Below, one piece after another: positions 6,971 to 15,057 of a stretch of DNA of 64,000 nt. The stretch lies in assembly GCF_003993775.1 (NCBI RefSeq), contig NZ_RJRZ01000008.1, positions 1 to 64,000 on the forward strand, in the 5' to 3' direction. The translations under genes and the position numbers were made by a program. The DNA is from Frigidibacter oleivorans. GTDB lineage: Bacteria; Pseudomonadota; Alphaproteobacteria; Rhodobacterales; Rhodobacteraceae. Under the pieces are notes generated by a model that was not told the origin of the DNA, made no database searches, and saw nothing but the letters and a program-made list of their open reading frames with translations. The stretch's first letter is position 1; each line of letters opens with the position of its first letter.

Positions 6971-8210
6971 CGACCTTCTCTTTCTTCCGCGCGACCTCCG
7001 TCTCCTGTCCGGAGGTGCCGGTGATGAAGGGCTGCATGTGGCGCGCGACGGCCTCGACCACCGGGACGACGACCGCATTCCCGAACTGCTTGTACGCCTG
7101 GGTGTCGGAGACCGGGATATGCACCGGCTTGCCGTCGCGGCCATCGAACCCCATCAGGCGCGCGCACTCGCGCGGTGTCAGGCGGCGCGGATTCTTGCGC
7201 GGTCCCTGACTGACCAGAATTTCGGAGCCGTCCTTGTAGTACCGGGCCGACAGGGTGCGGGCGGTATCGTCCGGCCCCACGAGGCCGAAGCCGAACCCGT
7301 TGCCCGCGGCGCGGTGCTTCTCGGCATAGCCCTGCAGATAGCCCCACAGATGATCCGAGAGCGTGTACTTCTCGAGGACCTTGGCCCTCGACCCTTTCGT
7401 GTACCGATCCTCAGGCAGCTCGCTGCCATCCTCGGGGTGAAGGACGCTCTTCATCCGCGGTCCCTTCGCGGTGTCCGGGAGCACGAGGTTGTCCAGCGAG
7501 AAGCCGTTGTTTTCCTGAAAGCCGACGATGAAAATCCGCTCGCGGTGCTGCGGCACAAAGGACTTCGCGTCAATGATCCGCGTCTGGATGTGGTAGCCCA
7601 GCTCTTCCGACAGCGCGCGCCGGATCACCTCGAAGGTGCGGCCCTTGTCATGGCTGACCAGATTCTTGACGTTCTCCAGCAGGAAGGCCTTCGGGCGATG
7701 ATACTCGATGATGCGCGCCACATCGAAGAACAGCGTTCCCTGCGCGTCGCACCGGAAGCCGTGCAGTCGCCCGAGCGAATTCTTCTTGGAAACCCCGGCG
7801 ATGGAGAAGGGCTGGCAGGGGAAGCCCGCCAGAAGCACGTCATGCTCCGGGATATCCCCGACCGGGACGGCGGTGATGTCACCGGCCACATCATGATCGC
7901 ACTTGTGGTTCGCGAGATAGGTCTCGACGCAGAAGCGGTCCCGTTCGGACGTGAAAACGCACTTGCCCCCGATTGACTCGAAGCCCTTGCGCATCCCGCC
8001 GATCCCCGCGAACAGGTCGATGAAGCGGAATTCGCTCCCGGCGGGCGGCTTGCTCTTCGCGACCGCGCGAAGCGTCTCCAGTGCCGCCTTGCGCGGTGCG
8101 CTCTCGCCGGTCTCCCACCTGTAGATCGTGCGCTCGCAGTAGCCCAGCTTCTCGACCGCCTGCGTTATCGAGTATCCTGCTTCCTGCCTCAGTCTGGAAA
8201 ATTCGTTCAT
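6963..8210 (-). CDS. dcm: Dcm-like DNA (cytosine-5)-methyltransferase with N-terminal HTH
   Basis: The 415-residue protein has an N-terminal helix-turn-helix of about 50 residues (LRQEAGYSITQAVEKLGY). The m5C methyltransferase motifs follow: FIDLFAGIGG (63-72, SAM binding), AGFPCQPFS with catalytic C132, LLENVKNL (178-185), QHRERIFIVG (221-230) and FGNAVVVPVVEAV near the C-terminus. The block GRLHGFRCDAQGTLFFDVARI is typical of the Dcm/EcoRII group, which methylates the inner C of CCWGG. The ATG at 8210 follows GAGGG. The HTH may let the enzyme repress its own promoter, as in related systems. It is first in a dcm-vsr-endonuclease operon. Confidence 0.88.
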   Translation of the reverse strand: MNEFSRLRQEAGYSITQAVEKLGYCERTIYRWETGESAPRKAALETLRAVAKSKPPAGSEFRFIDLFAGIGGMRKGFESIGGKCVFTSERDRFCVETYLANHKCDHDVAGDITAVPVGDIPEHDVLLAGFPCQPFSIAGVSKKNSLGRLHGFRCDAQGTLFFDVARIIEYHRPKAFLLENVKNLVSHDKGRTFEVIRRALSEELGYHIQTRIIDAKSFVPQHRERIFIVGFQENNGFSLDNLVLPDTAKGPRMKSVLHPEDGSELPEDRYTKGSRAKVLEKYTLSDHLWGYLQGYAEKHRAAGNGFGFGLVGPDDTARTLSARYYKDGSEILVSQGPRKNPRRLTPRECARLMGFDGRDGKPVHIPVSDTQAYKQFGNAVVVPVVEAVARHMQPFITGTSGQETEVARKKEKVVA

Positions 8211-8658
8211 GCTGCCCTCGTTTCTCCGGGAATCATCCTGACATGCTGGCAGGAGAACATCAAGAGAACGTAACCGATATCCTGGGGTTATCCCGCGCTT
8301 CTGTCCCCGATGCTGTACTCGTGATGCAGTGTAGTCTGGCGCACTCTTCGGGCGGGCTGTCGTGAACCGCGCCCGCCGCTGGCAGTCCCGGCCATCCGGC
8401 TTCCATCCCGTGCGCAAGATCATTCGCCAGCCCTGAAGGGCTGACACTTCTTCCTGAAGATGGGGGCTTGCAGCCCCATCACCCGTCAAGACCAAGCCCT
8501 CCGCTTGTGCGTCGGGCGAAAGCACCGGGCCGTGGCTCGGCTGCGCCTGCGCCCGCACCACCCCGGCGCTTTCGGTCCTGACGGCCTCCCCCCGCTCATT
8601 GGCGCGGGCCTAGTCCCGGTTGCATGCGCAACCGGCATCTAGAAGAGGAAGAAAGCCA
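8211..8658. other. Intergenic region with three hairpins between dcm and ardC
   Basis: This is the divergent spacer between the restriction operon (minus) and ardC (plus). It holds CAGCCCTGAAGGGCTG at 8428-8443, an imperfect GATGGGG/CCCCATC stem at 8459-8480, and CCGGTTGC-ATGC-GCAACCGG at 8616-8635, which ends 24 bp before the ardC ATG. The last one is well placed to act as an operator or a leader hairpin for ardC. I see no gene in this spacer. Confidence 0.5.
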
Positions 8659-9702
8659 ATGAAAATCGATATCTACCAGAAAGTCACGGACAGGATCATC
8701 GCCGATCAGGAGCAGGGCGAACTGACATGGCTGAAGCCATGGTCCGCCGGAAACATGGACGGGCGGATCGTCAAGCCGCTGCGCCACAACGGGCTGGCCT
8801 ACAGCGGGATCAATGTCCTGATGCTCTGGGGCGCTGCGCTGGAGGGCGGCTATTGCTCCCCGTACTGGATGACGTTCCGGCAGGCGAAGGAGCTGGGCGC
8901 GCATGTCCGCAAGGGCGAGCGCAGCAACCCGGTCGTCTATGCGGGCAGCATCAGCAAGACCGAGGAGCAGGACGACGGCAGCGAGGAGGAGCGCACGATC
9001 CCCTTCCTCAAGGCTTACGCCGTGTTCAACGCCTGCCAGATCGAGGGCCTGCCCGAGCACTACTACGCGAAGCCCGAGCCGGTGATCGACGGCGCGGCGC
9101 GGGTCGATCATGCCGAGGCGTTCTTCGCCGCGACGGGTGCGGATGTCCGCCACGGCGGCAACCGGGCTTATTACAGCGGCGGCACCGACCATGTTCAGAT
9201 GCCGGTCTTCGAGTGTTTCCGGAGCCCGGAGGCCTACTACGCGACCCTTGCGCACGAGCTGACGCACTGGACCAAGCACCCGAAGCGGCTGGATCGCGAG
9301 TTTGGCCGCAAGCGCTGGGGCGATGAAGGCTATGCACGGGAGGAGCTGGTTGCCGAGCTGGGCGCGGCATTCCTTTGCGCCGACCTTGCCCTGACACCCG
9401 AACCCGGCACCGGCCATGCCGCCTATATCCAGAGCTGGCTCAAGGTGCTGAAGGAAGACCGGCGCGCGATTTTCAGCGCCGGCGCGCATGCGCAGAAGGC
9501 AGCGGATTTCCTGCACGGCTTTTCAGCCAATGTCCCGGCGCAGCCCGAAGCAATGAAGGGAGTCGCCGCGTACGCGGCGGCTTTCCGCTTCGGGAGGTCA
9601 GGTAATGGAAACGCACAGAATCACATGGCGCGGCATCGGCATCGAAATCACTATCACGCTGCAGCGGTTCGGCATGGCCGAGCACGTCAAACTGCGCAGT
9701 GA
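8659..9702 (+). CDS. ardC: ArdC-like antirestriction protein (zincin-like)
   Basis: The protein has 347 residues from ATG 8659, which is preceded by GAGGAAG. The N-terminal domain (MKIDIYQKVTDRIIADQEQG, YSGINVLMLW, YWMTFRQAKELGAHVRKGE) is the ssDNA-binding part of ArdC. The metalloprotease-like domain has HELTHWT (199-205) and EELVAELGAAFLC (228-240) supplying the third ligand. ArdC proteins on conjugative elements shield incoming DNA from restriction. The last 45 or so residues, after AADFLHGF, are low in similarity to the family and run 98 bp into the next gene. A TGA lies one base out of frame at 9554-9556, so the natural stop may have been lost by a frameshift. Confidence 0.88.
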   Translation: MKIDIYQKVTDRIIADQEQGELTWLKPWSAGNMDGRIVKPLRHNGLAYSGINVLMLWGAALEGGYCSPYWMTFRQAKELGAHVRKGERSNPVVYAGSISKTEEQDDGSEEERTIPFLKAYAVFNACQIEGLPEHYYAKPEPVIDGAARVDHAEAFFAATGADVRHGGNRAYYSGGTDHVQMPVFECFRSPEAYYATLAHELTHWTKHPKRLDREFGRKRWGDEGYAREELVAELGAAFLCADLALTPEPGTGHAAYIQSWLKVLKEDRRAIFSAGAHAQKAADFLHGFSANVPAQPEAMKGVAAYAAAFRFGRSGNGNAQNHMARHRHRNHYHAAAVRHGRARQTAQ

Positions 9703-9865
9703 CGGCAACGCCCCGCTGCCCGTGACGGAAACCGGATACCGCTCGCACTGCGTTCCCGCTGGAGCGGTCGCGGAATATGGCGGCGCGGTAGTCTTCGTCA
9801 CCGCATGGCTTGACCACGAGGCGGCGCGCGACGGCTGGAGCGGGGCACAGCTTTCGCTGTTCTGA
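9605..9865 (+). CDS. Small conserved mobile-element protein next to ardC
   Basis: The 86-residue protein begins METHRITWRGIGIEITIT and ends DGWSGAQLSLF, with APLPVTETGYRSH in the middle. A good ribosome-binding site (GGGAGGTCAGGTAATG) precedes the ATG. Proteins with the WRGI.IEI start, PITETGYRSH and a QLSLF tail recur beside ardC genes in alphaproteobacterial mobile elements. No function is known to me. The first 98 bp overlap the extended ardC frame. Confidence 0.7.
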   Translation: METHRITWRGIGIEITITLQRFGMAEHVKLRSDGNAPLPVTETGYRSHCVPAGAVAEYGGAVVFVTAWLDHEAARDGWSGAQLSLF

Positions 9866-9878
9866 GGAGGGAAAATTC

Positions 9879-9902
9879 GCGGCTGGCCTGACGGCCAGCC
9901 GC
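9879..9902. terminator. Hairpin GCGGCTGGCC/GGCCAGCCGC after the small gene
   Basis: A perfect 10-bp stem with loop TGAC starts 13 bp after the stop at 9865. The same stem reappears at 13522-13547, beyond the helicase gene. There is no strong T run, so termination is inferred from position. Confidence 0.55.
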
Positions 9903-10026
9903 TTCAAGAGTGTCACCTGACTAACAGAAGACCCTCCCCTGATCTTCAGCGCCGCCGCTCATCCGCGGTGCGCCGCAATTTTTGCTGGGGGTTTCAGTCC
10001 GACGAACATCAGAGCGGCTGGGCGCT

Positions 10027-13000
10027 CTAAGAAGAGCAGTAGAACCTCAAGCGGGTATTCGCCCTGGCGCAGGCGGTCTGCATGGCGTCCCAGTGCATCA
10101 GGAATTGGCGTAAACGGTTCTCCCACGGCACTGCGACAAGACCGTCCTCAAGTGCTCGTCTGCGGGCCATCTTCGCTCCAACAATCCAGATTTCGCGATT
10201 GAAGGACGGATTGCGACATGACTCATGAAGCAGATCATTGAGTTGTGCGGCAGTCAGACCCGCAGGACCTCGGAAAATGCGGCTACGCCCATTCAGTGCA
10301 GTTCGATTTGCCTGGACGTCTGTTTGCCACCGCTCCGGTGTCCAAACTGTGGATGGCTGCCCACGTGAGATGAATCCTAGGCTGGCAAGCGCCTGTCGCC
10401 CCACATCCTGTAGTCCACCGACGTTGAACCCGCGTCCACCTTCTTCCTGATTTCCGACCTTCGCGTGGACAAGAACGATCTTTTTGGCATCGGGATCAAC
10501 CCCAATGAAATCTGCGGCTTCACGGTTATCGTCGTCGCACAGCCAGACTGGAAGGTTCTCAATTGCGAAGGTCAAATTGTCATCGGCGATGCCGTTTGCA
10601 ACACGCAGGCCTTCGCAAGTGGCGGCAAACAGACCGAAAATGGAGTGCCGATACCAGTTGCCCCGATTGGCTTCGTAGTCATTCTCGCCCTTCTCGCTCT
10701 CGACCCGATCGAGTGAAGTTGACGCTTGAACATATTCGAGAACTGGCTTGGTTTCGCCCTGCACCCACTGCATCTTCGGCTCGTAGAAACTGCCTTCCGA
10801 GTACACGACGCCGTTGCGCTGTGTGAGAATGCGAAAGGCCTGTCCTCTGTTAAGCCGCTGCACGAGCGTCAGTGCCTGCCTCCTGCCGTCGCCCTCCGTT
10901 GCCGGAGCAAGCTCATCCAGCCTTGCGCTGGTGAGCCTGTATTTGCGGGTCTCCGGAATGAACTCGATGCTGCAACGCACGTCCTCTTCGCCTATCTGGA
11001 TAGTGAAATTGCCGGTCGCAGCATTCACATCGGCGCATAGATCAAAGTAATTCACGTCTTCGAGGAGCGCCCAAGCCGCGCCACCGGCTTCGTCGTCCCG
11101 CATGTCATCAAGCGATGGGTCCAGCAGGATCGAAACCGGCTGGGCTTCATGATTGGCAATATTCTCGACCAGTGCGGCATAGCGATCGAAGACGCGGCTG
11201 CGCTCCCGATCGGCATCTGCTAATTCGTCGGCAATCTCTGCGGTCCATGCAATGTAGTCTTCCAAGCGAACATAACGCTCGGACGCATCGCGCAGGCGCG
11301 CGCGGTTGAAGCCTACATAGCGCGCAGTCCCGTTCACAAAGCCTGCGGCGGTTGCAGGAACGAGCGACGGATCGAGCAGATCAGTGAAGGCATCCGCAAA
11401 GGATCGGGTACGCAGCGCCATTGCCCTGATTGCGTGTTGAGACATGTCTAGCGAGGAGAATGACATGCGGGAAAGCCGGGACGGGTTGCCATCACCTTCT
11501 GGAAATGCCTTCTCCATTACAGACCTGCTGGCACGTTCGAGGCGAAGGCCATCCATATCGACCACGAGACCTTCGGTATCGTGCATGAAGACGAAGTCGC
11601 CCTGCTGGACGGCTAGGAAAATCCCGAGCCGCCATTCAGAAAAGAAGCGATCGATCAGGTACGGCGAGTTTCGCCACGCATAGTAGGAAAAGCCCATCGA
11701 CCCTTGCGGCATCCCTTCAATTTCTGTGATCTTGAACCGATCCTTGTCCATGATGGCTTCCTCGATCACTGTGCCGAATGCGCGGATGTCGGGAAGCGGC
11801 GCGGCCGTTCTCAGCACGGCGGCAGTTTGCGGAAGCTGGATGTCGCCTGCGTCCAGCGGTCGCTCAAACTCGAAGCGCGCCCGAAATTCACCGCTTATGT
11901 ATTGGTATTCGGCCATATATTCTAGCAGGCGATCCGGCAGCGTGACCTCATTTGTGACGATGTGCGCTGTGTTCCGCGCTGCATATTTCTCATAACTTTG
12001 GTAACGCTCCCACGCTTTACGAATACGCTCGGCACTTGCGGGCGTTGCTAGAACCCAACCGGTTTGCCTCACTCGTCCGTCGCCGTTCGAGTATCTGGTC
12101 GCCCGGCCAATCTGCTGTACGAGTTGACGCGCATTACCCATCAGATCGAAGATGGCAACGGCAACAAATGAAGAATCGTCGATCCCTTCCATAAGCTTGT
12201 TTTGGTGAACCCAGTACTGGGCGTCGGCCCGCGACCGTAAAGCGGCGGCGACGCTGGTAAACATATCTCGGTTCTCAGGCGTTTTCTTGGCCAGGTCGTG
12301 AATTACGACAGAACGGGTCTCAAAGACACGGTTGATCTCAGACTGAAGGAGCGTGAGGGTTTCAAGATCGTCGCCGCGCACCATAACTTTTGGCGCCGTG
12401 CCATTTCGGAACCAGCGTTCAGCCTGCCGCAGTCGGTCTGGCAATTCACGATGCAGAATGCCGACAAACCCCGTGATTGCGGCTTCTCGCCCTTCAGGTC
12501 TTTCGTTGGCCTGAGGCACGATGATCTCGGCAGGACGGATAACGCGCCGGTCAATAGCCTCTTGGTAGGGGAAATTAAACAGGTAGCGCCCGCGCACCCG
12601 GAACGATTTGTAGTCGTTCCTGTAGGGCGTCGCGCTCAGAAGAAGAGTCGGCAAATTGAACTCACGAACACCGCGTGACCACGAGATGGCAGGCTCGTAG
12701 TGACCTTCATCGACGATCACGAGATCGAACTCGTCTCGAATTCGCGCAAGAAGGACTGCGGCGTCTCCCGAGTCGCGATCATCGGGATCGAGTGCCGCTT
12801 TACGGACATCGCCGAGTGCTTGATGGGTGCCTACGAGAATGGCGCGATCGGTGATCTCGTCGGCCAGGTGCTGAACCATCATGCTGACGTTTTGGGGTAA
12901 AAATTGCTCGACATACACGCTCTCAAGCGCTTTGCCGAGTACGTCGGCCTCTGCGGTAAATAGTGTTGTGCCCTCAACATCGTAACCGAGATGAGACCAA

Positions 13001-13313
13001 AACCTATAGCGGATGTCCGCCATAAGTTGCTCGGTAAGCGCGGCGCGGGGCGTCAGTACCAGAATGCGGCGAACCTCCGGCAAGCACCGGGCAAGAACCG
13101 CGACGATGCCAGACTTGCCTGTGCCGGTGGGTAGCTTAAGGAGCGCAGCTTCCTTGTGATCGGGCCGCTCCGGTATCGGCGAGGCGCACCTTCTTGACCG
13201 TTCCAGAAACGATAGCCTTTAAGGTGCCGGAGCACACGCCCGTACGCTACACCATCAATTCCTTCGCGCCGTATCGATGTCCGCTCATCCCGAATGAGCT
13301 CGCTCAGATTCAC
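10027..13313 (-). pseudogene. Large superfamily 2 helicase, frameshifted near the Walker A motif
   Basis: From 13083 down, an open frame of 1018 codons carries ILVLTPRAALTEQL (motif Ia), DLVIVDEGHYEPA (DEGH box), TLLLSATPYRND (motif III) and QLVQQIGRATRYSNGDGR (motif VI), then about 650 residues unknown to me. The Walker A, LKLPTGTGKSGIVAV at about 13095-13140, is in the same frame, but no start codon lies between it and an upstream stop near 13220. The N-terminus (MNLSELIRDERTSIRREG... GYRFWNGQEGA) starts at 13313 in another frame. A frameshift between about 13180 and 13200 therefore splits the gene. Near the C-terminus, NREAADFIGVDPDAKK plus IVLVHAKVG could be a degenerate PD-(D/E)xK nuclease. 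The gene is AT-richer than its neighbours. A sequencing error cannot be excluded. Confidence 0.75.
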
Positions 13314-13521
13314 TTGGGTTTCCTTGCCTGTCCAGTTGCACGCCTCCCAGCGTGGGTACTGTTATTATGAAATTGCCTGATGATTGAAGCGTAACATCTT
13401 ATTATTGCAATAGAAAGAGACATCTGGCGGGCAGTCTCTGCCGAAGGGGCGACATGGAAATCTAGCTGAGATTTGTCCGCGGAACACCTCCGCCAGAAGA
13501 TGCGCCATGAGAAGCGGAAAT

Positions 13522-13547
13522 CGCGGCTGGCCGGTGGGCCAGCCGCG
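13522..13547. terminator. 11-bp hairpin after the 59-residue gene, same stem as at 9879
   Basis: CGCGGCTGGCC (13522-13532), loop GGTG, GGCCAGCCGCG (13537-13547). It lies just 3' of the minus-strand gene ending at 13554 and repeats the stem found at 9879-9902. It probably ends transcription from the right. Confidence 0.55.
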
Positions 13548-13553
13548 AGGGTT

Positions 13554-13733
13554 TCAGAGACCTCGCGGACGAACCGCCAGCTCGTTCTCGATATTGCGGA
13601 TCGACTCCAGCACATCGCGGCGCTCTTGCGAGCTGCGCGGGGCAGCGGCGAAGGCCAGCAAGGCCTGCCCGAGCAGGCCGTGCAGTTCGGCGGTGCTGAG
13701 CGATGCCGCTTCGAAGCGTGAGACGAGTTTCAT
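13554..13733 (-). CDS. 59-residue conserved mobile-element protein
   Basis: The start at 13733 follows AGGAGGACACG, an excellent ribosome-binding site. The protein runs MKLVSRFEAASLSTAELHG to NIENELAVRPRGL. It is largely helical and charged, with no recognisable catalytic motif and no signal peptide. Similar short proteins sit near ardC and relaxase genes in alphaproteobacterial elements. Function unknown. It converges on the ardC-side genes across the helicase. Confidence 0.6.
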   Translation of the reverse strand: MKLVSRFEAASLSTAELHGLLGQALLAFAAAPRSSQERRDVLESIRNIENELAVRPRGL

Positions 13734-14274
13734 CGTGTCCTCCTTTGGCTTCAAGGAGGCCCCGAACCATTCAGGGCCTTTCGGCCCCGGCACACATCAT
13801 CGGCCCAGCAACGGCGCTGATGGTTCGGGCGTCGGATTGAACGGCGAATGGAAGGACGCGGAAGGAAAGTCGGAGCCGGTTCGCGGCGGTTGTCGTCGCG
13901 GCACGGCAGGATCGGCACGGCACGGATCGGGAAGGTGATGGCATGGACGATGCCGGTCCCGCTGCGCCTCAGGCGCGGCGTGGGGTGCTGTTCCAGATAG
14001 GGAATGCTTCGAGAACCGGCAGCAGGCCGGGCTCAGCCGGATGCGGATGGCCACGGGACAGCCGCGAATTTTCTGCCCGTGTGCCGCTCATCCCCCTGGG
14101 TCGGGTCCGGCTTGCAGCAGGACGCCCGGAACCCTGGCCGGACGCGGCTCTGCCTTCAATGGCCTGCCCGCACCACCTGGCCTTGCCAGCCGGGTTGGCC
14201 ATGAAGCCCGAGCCTGAACCTCCGGCCTGACGGGAGGGCGTTAGCAAGCCACCCCAACCCAAGGAGATGAGATC
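13734..14274. other. Gene-poor stretch in the mobile-element backbone
   Basis: This stretch is 540 bp with only short, conflicting frames and no recognisable protein. It contains small GC-rich stem-loops such as GGGCC-TTTC-GGCCC at 13774-13787 and GCGCCT-C-AGGCGC at 13964-13976. It presumably holds the promoters of the 59-residue gene (minus) and the 77-residue gene (plus). Confidence 0.5.
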
Positions 14275-14508
14275 ATGGCACACGAAACTGCCACTGCTGC
14301 CCAAGGCCTTAACGCACCCGACTTCCTTGCCTCGCATGTCACCAGCAAGGGCGAAAAATCCTTCTGGAACAAGGTCGGCGCTGCCTGGGCGCACAAGGAC
14401 GGGAAGGGCTTCACGCTTCTGCTCGAAACCTGCCCGATCAATGGCCGCATCGTCCTGCGCGCGCCGCTGGACGATGCGCCGCAAATAAGAACCGAAGGGC
14501 GCGCCTAG
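14275..14508 (+). CDS. 77-residue conserved mobile-element protein
   Basis: The start at 14275 follows AAGGAGATGAGATC. The protein begins MAHETATAAQGLNAPDF and includes KGEKSFWNKVGAAWAHKDGK and INGRIVLRAP. It is a compact beta-rich protein recurring in alphaproteobacterial plasmids and integrative elements; I know no function. The stop codon lies inside the loop of a terminator hairpin (14492-14518). Confidence 0.7.
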   Translation: MAHETATAAQGLNAPDFLASHVTSKGEKSFWNKVGAAWAHKDGKGFTLLLETCPINGRIVLRAPLDDAPQIRTEGRA

Positions 14509-14518
14509 CGCCCTTCGG
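14492..14518 (+). terminator. Intrinsic terminator overlapping the stop of the 77-residue gene
   Basis: CCGAAGGGCGC (14492-14502), loop GCCTA containing the TAG, GCGCCCTTCGG (14508-14518), then CCTTTTCC. The 11-bp perfect stem and partial T run fit a Rho-independent terminator. Confidence 0.65.
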
Positions 14519-14549
14519 CCTTTTCCTGGTCGGGCAATAATCGGCTACG

Positions 14550-15039
14550 CTAGCGGCGGCGGCGACGTCGGTGCATATGGTCCTGAATCCGGATTTCACA
14601 TTCGAGCCGGAAGTTCTCAACATTGTGGGCCATCCGGGCGACCAACGGTTTCCGCCTGTCATATTCATCCGGATCATCAACGCCGACGATTTCCGCGATT
14701 GCACTGTCTGGGTCTTTACGTATTTTTTCATACTGCGCGAGGTGATCCAGGCCGTTCTTCAGCCTCCCTTCGCTCAGGTCTTCCTGGGCCTTTTTCAGGA
14801 CGCGCTCGATGCAGGCGATACATTCATCGCTCTGACGTTGTTCCTCAGGCGGTAGCAACCCCTTGTCCTCCTGCTCCCGTCGCCACAGTTCCGATAAGGT
14901 ATGATTGAGCCTGACCCTCTTTATCGGCGGTTTCGCGCACAGCTCGATGACCCGCGCGCGTTGCGCCATCCATTCGCGCACTGCTGGCTCATAGCGCTCC
15001 CACTTCCATTCGGGGGGGGAAGATGTTCTTCTCGGTCAT
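14550..15039 (-). CDS. Hypothetical protein downstream of the relaxase, frameshifted at a G8 tract
   Basis: An ATG at 15039, preceded by AAAGGA, opens MTEKNIF and then runs into a stop. Removing one base from the homopolymer G8 at 15012-15019 (C8 on the coding strand) joins it to the long frame, giving MTEKNIFPPEWKWERYEPAV, then REWMAQRARVIELCAKPP and so on to a basic RRRRRR tail, 162 residues in all. As written, only the part from a GTG at 14981 is open (143 residues). The protein is charged, helical and unrecognised. It follows the relaxase gene by about 20 bp and probably belongs to the mobilisation operon. The tract may be a real mutation, a slippage switch or a sequencing error. Confidence 0.6.
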
Positions 15040-15057
15040 GGTTTTTCCTTTCTGCTG

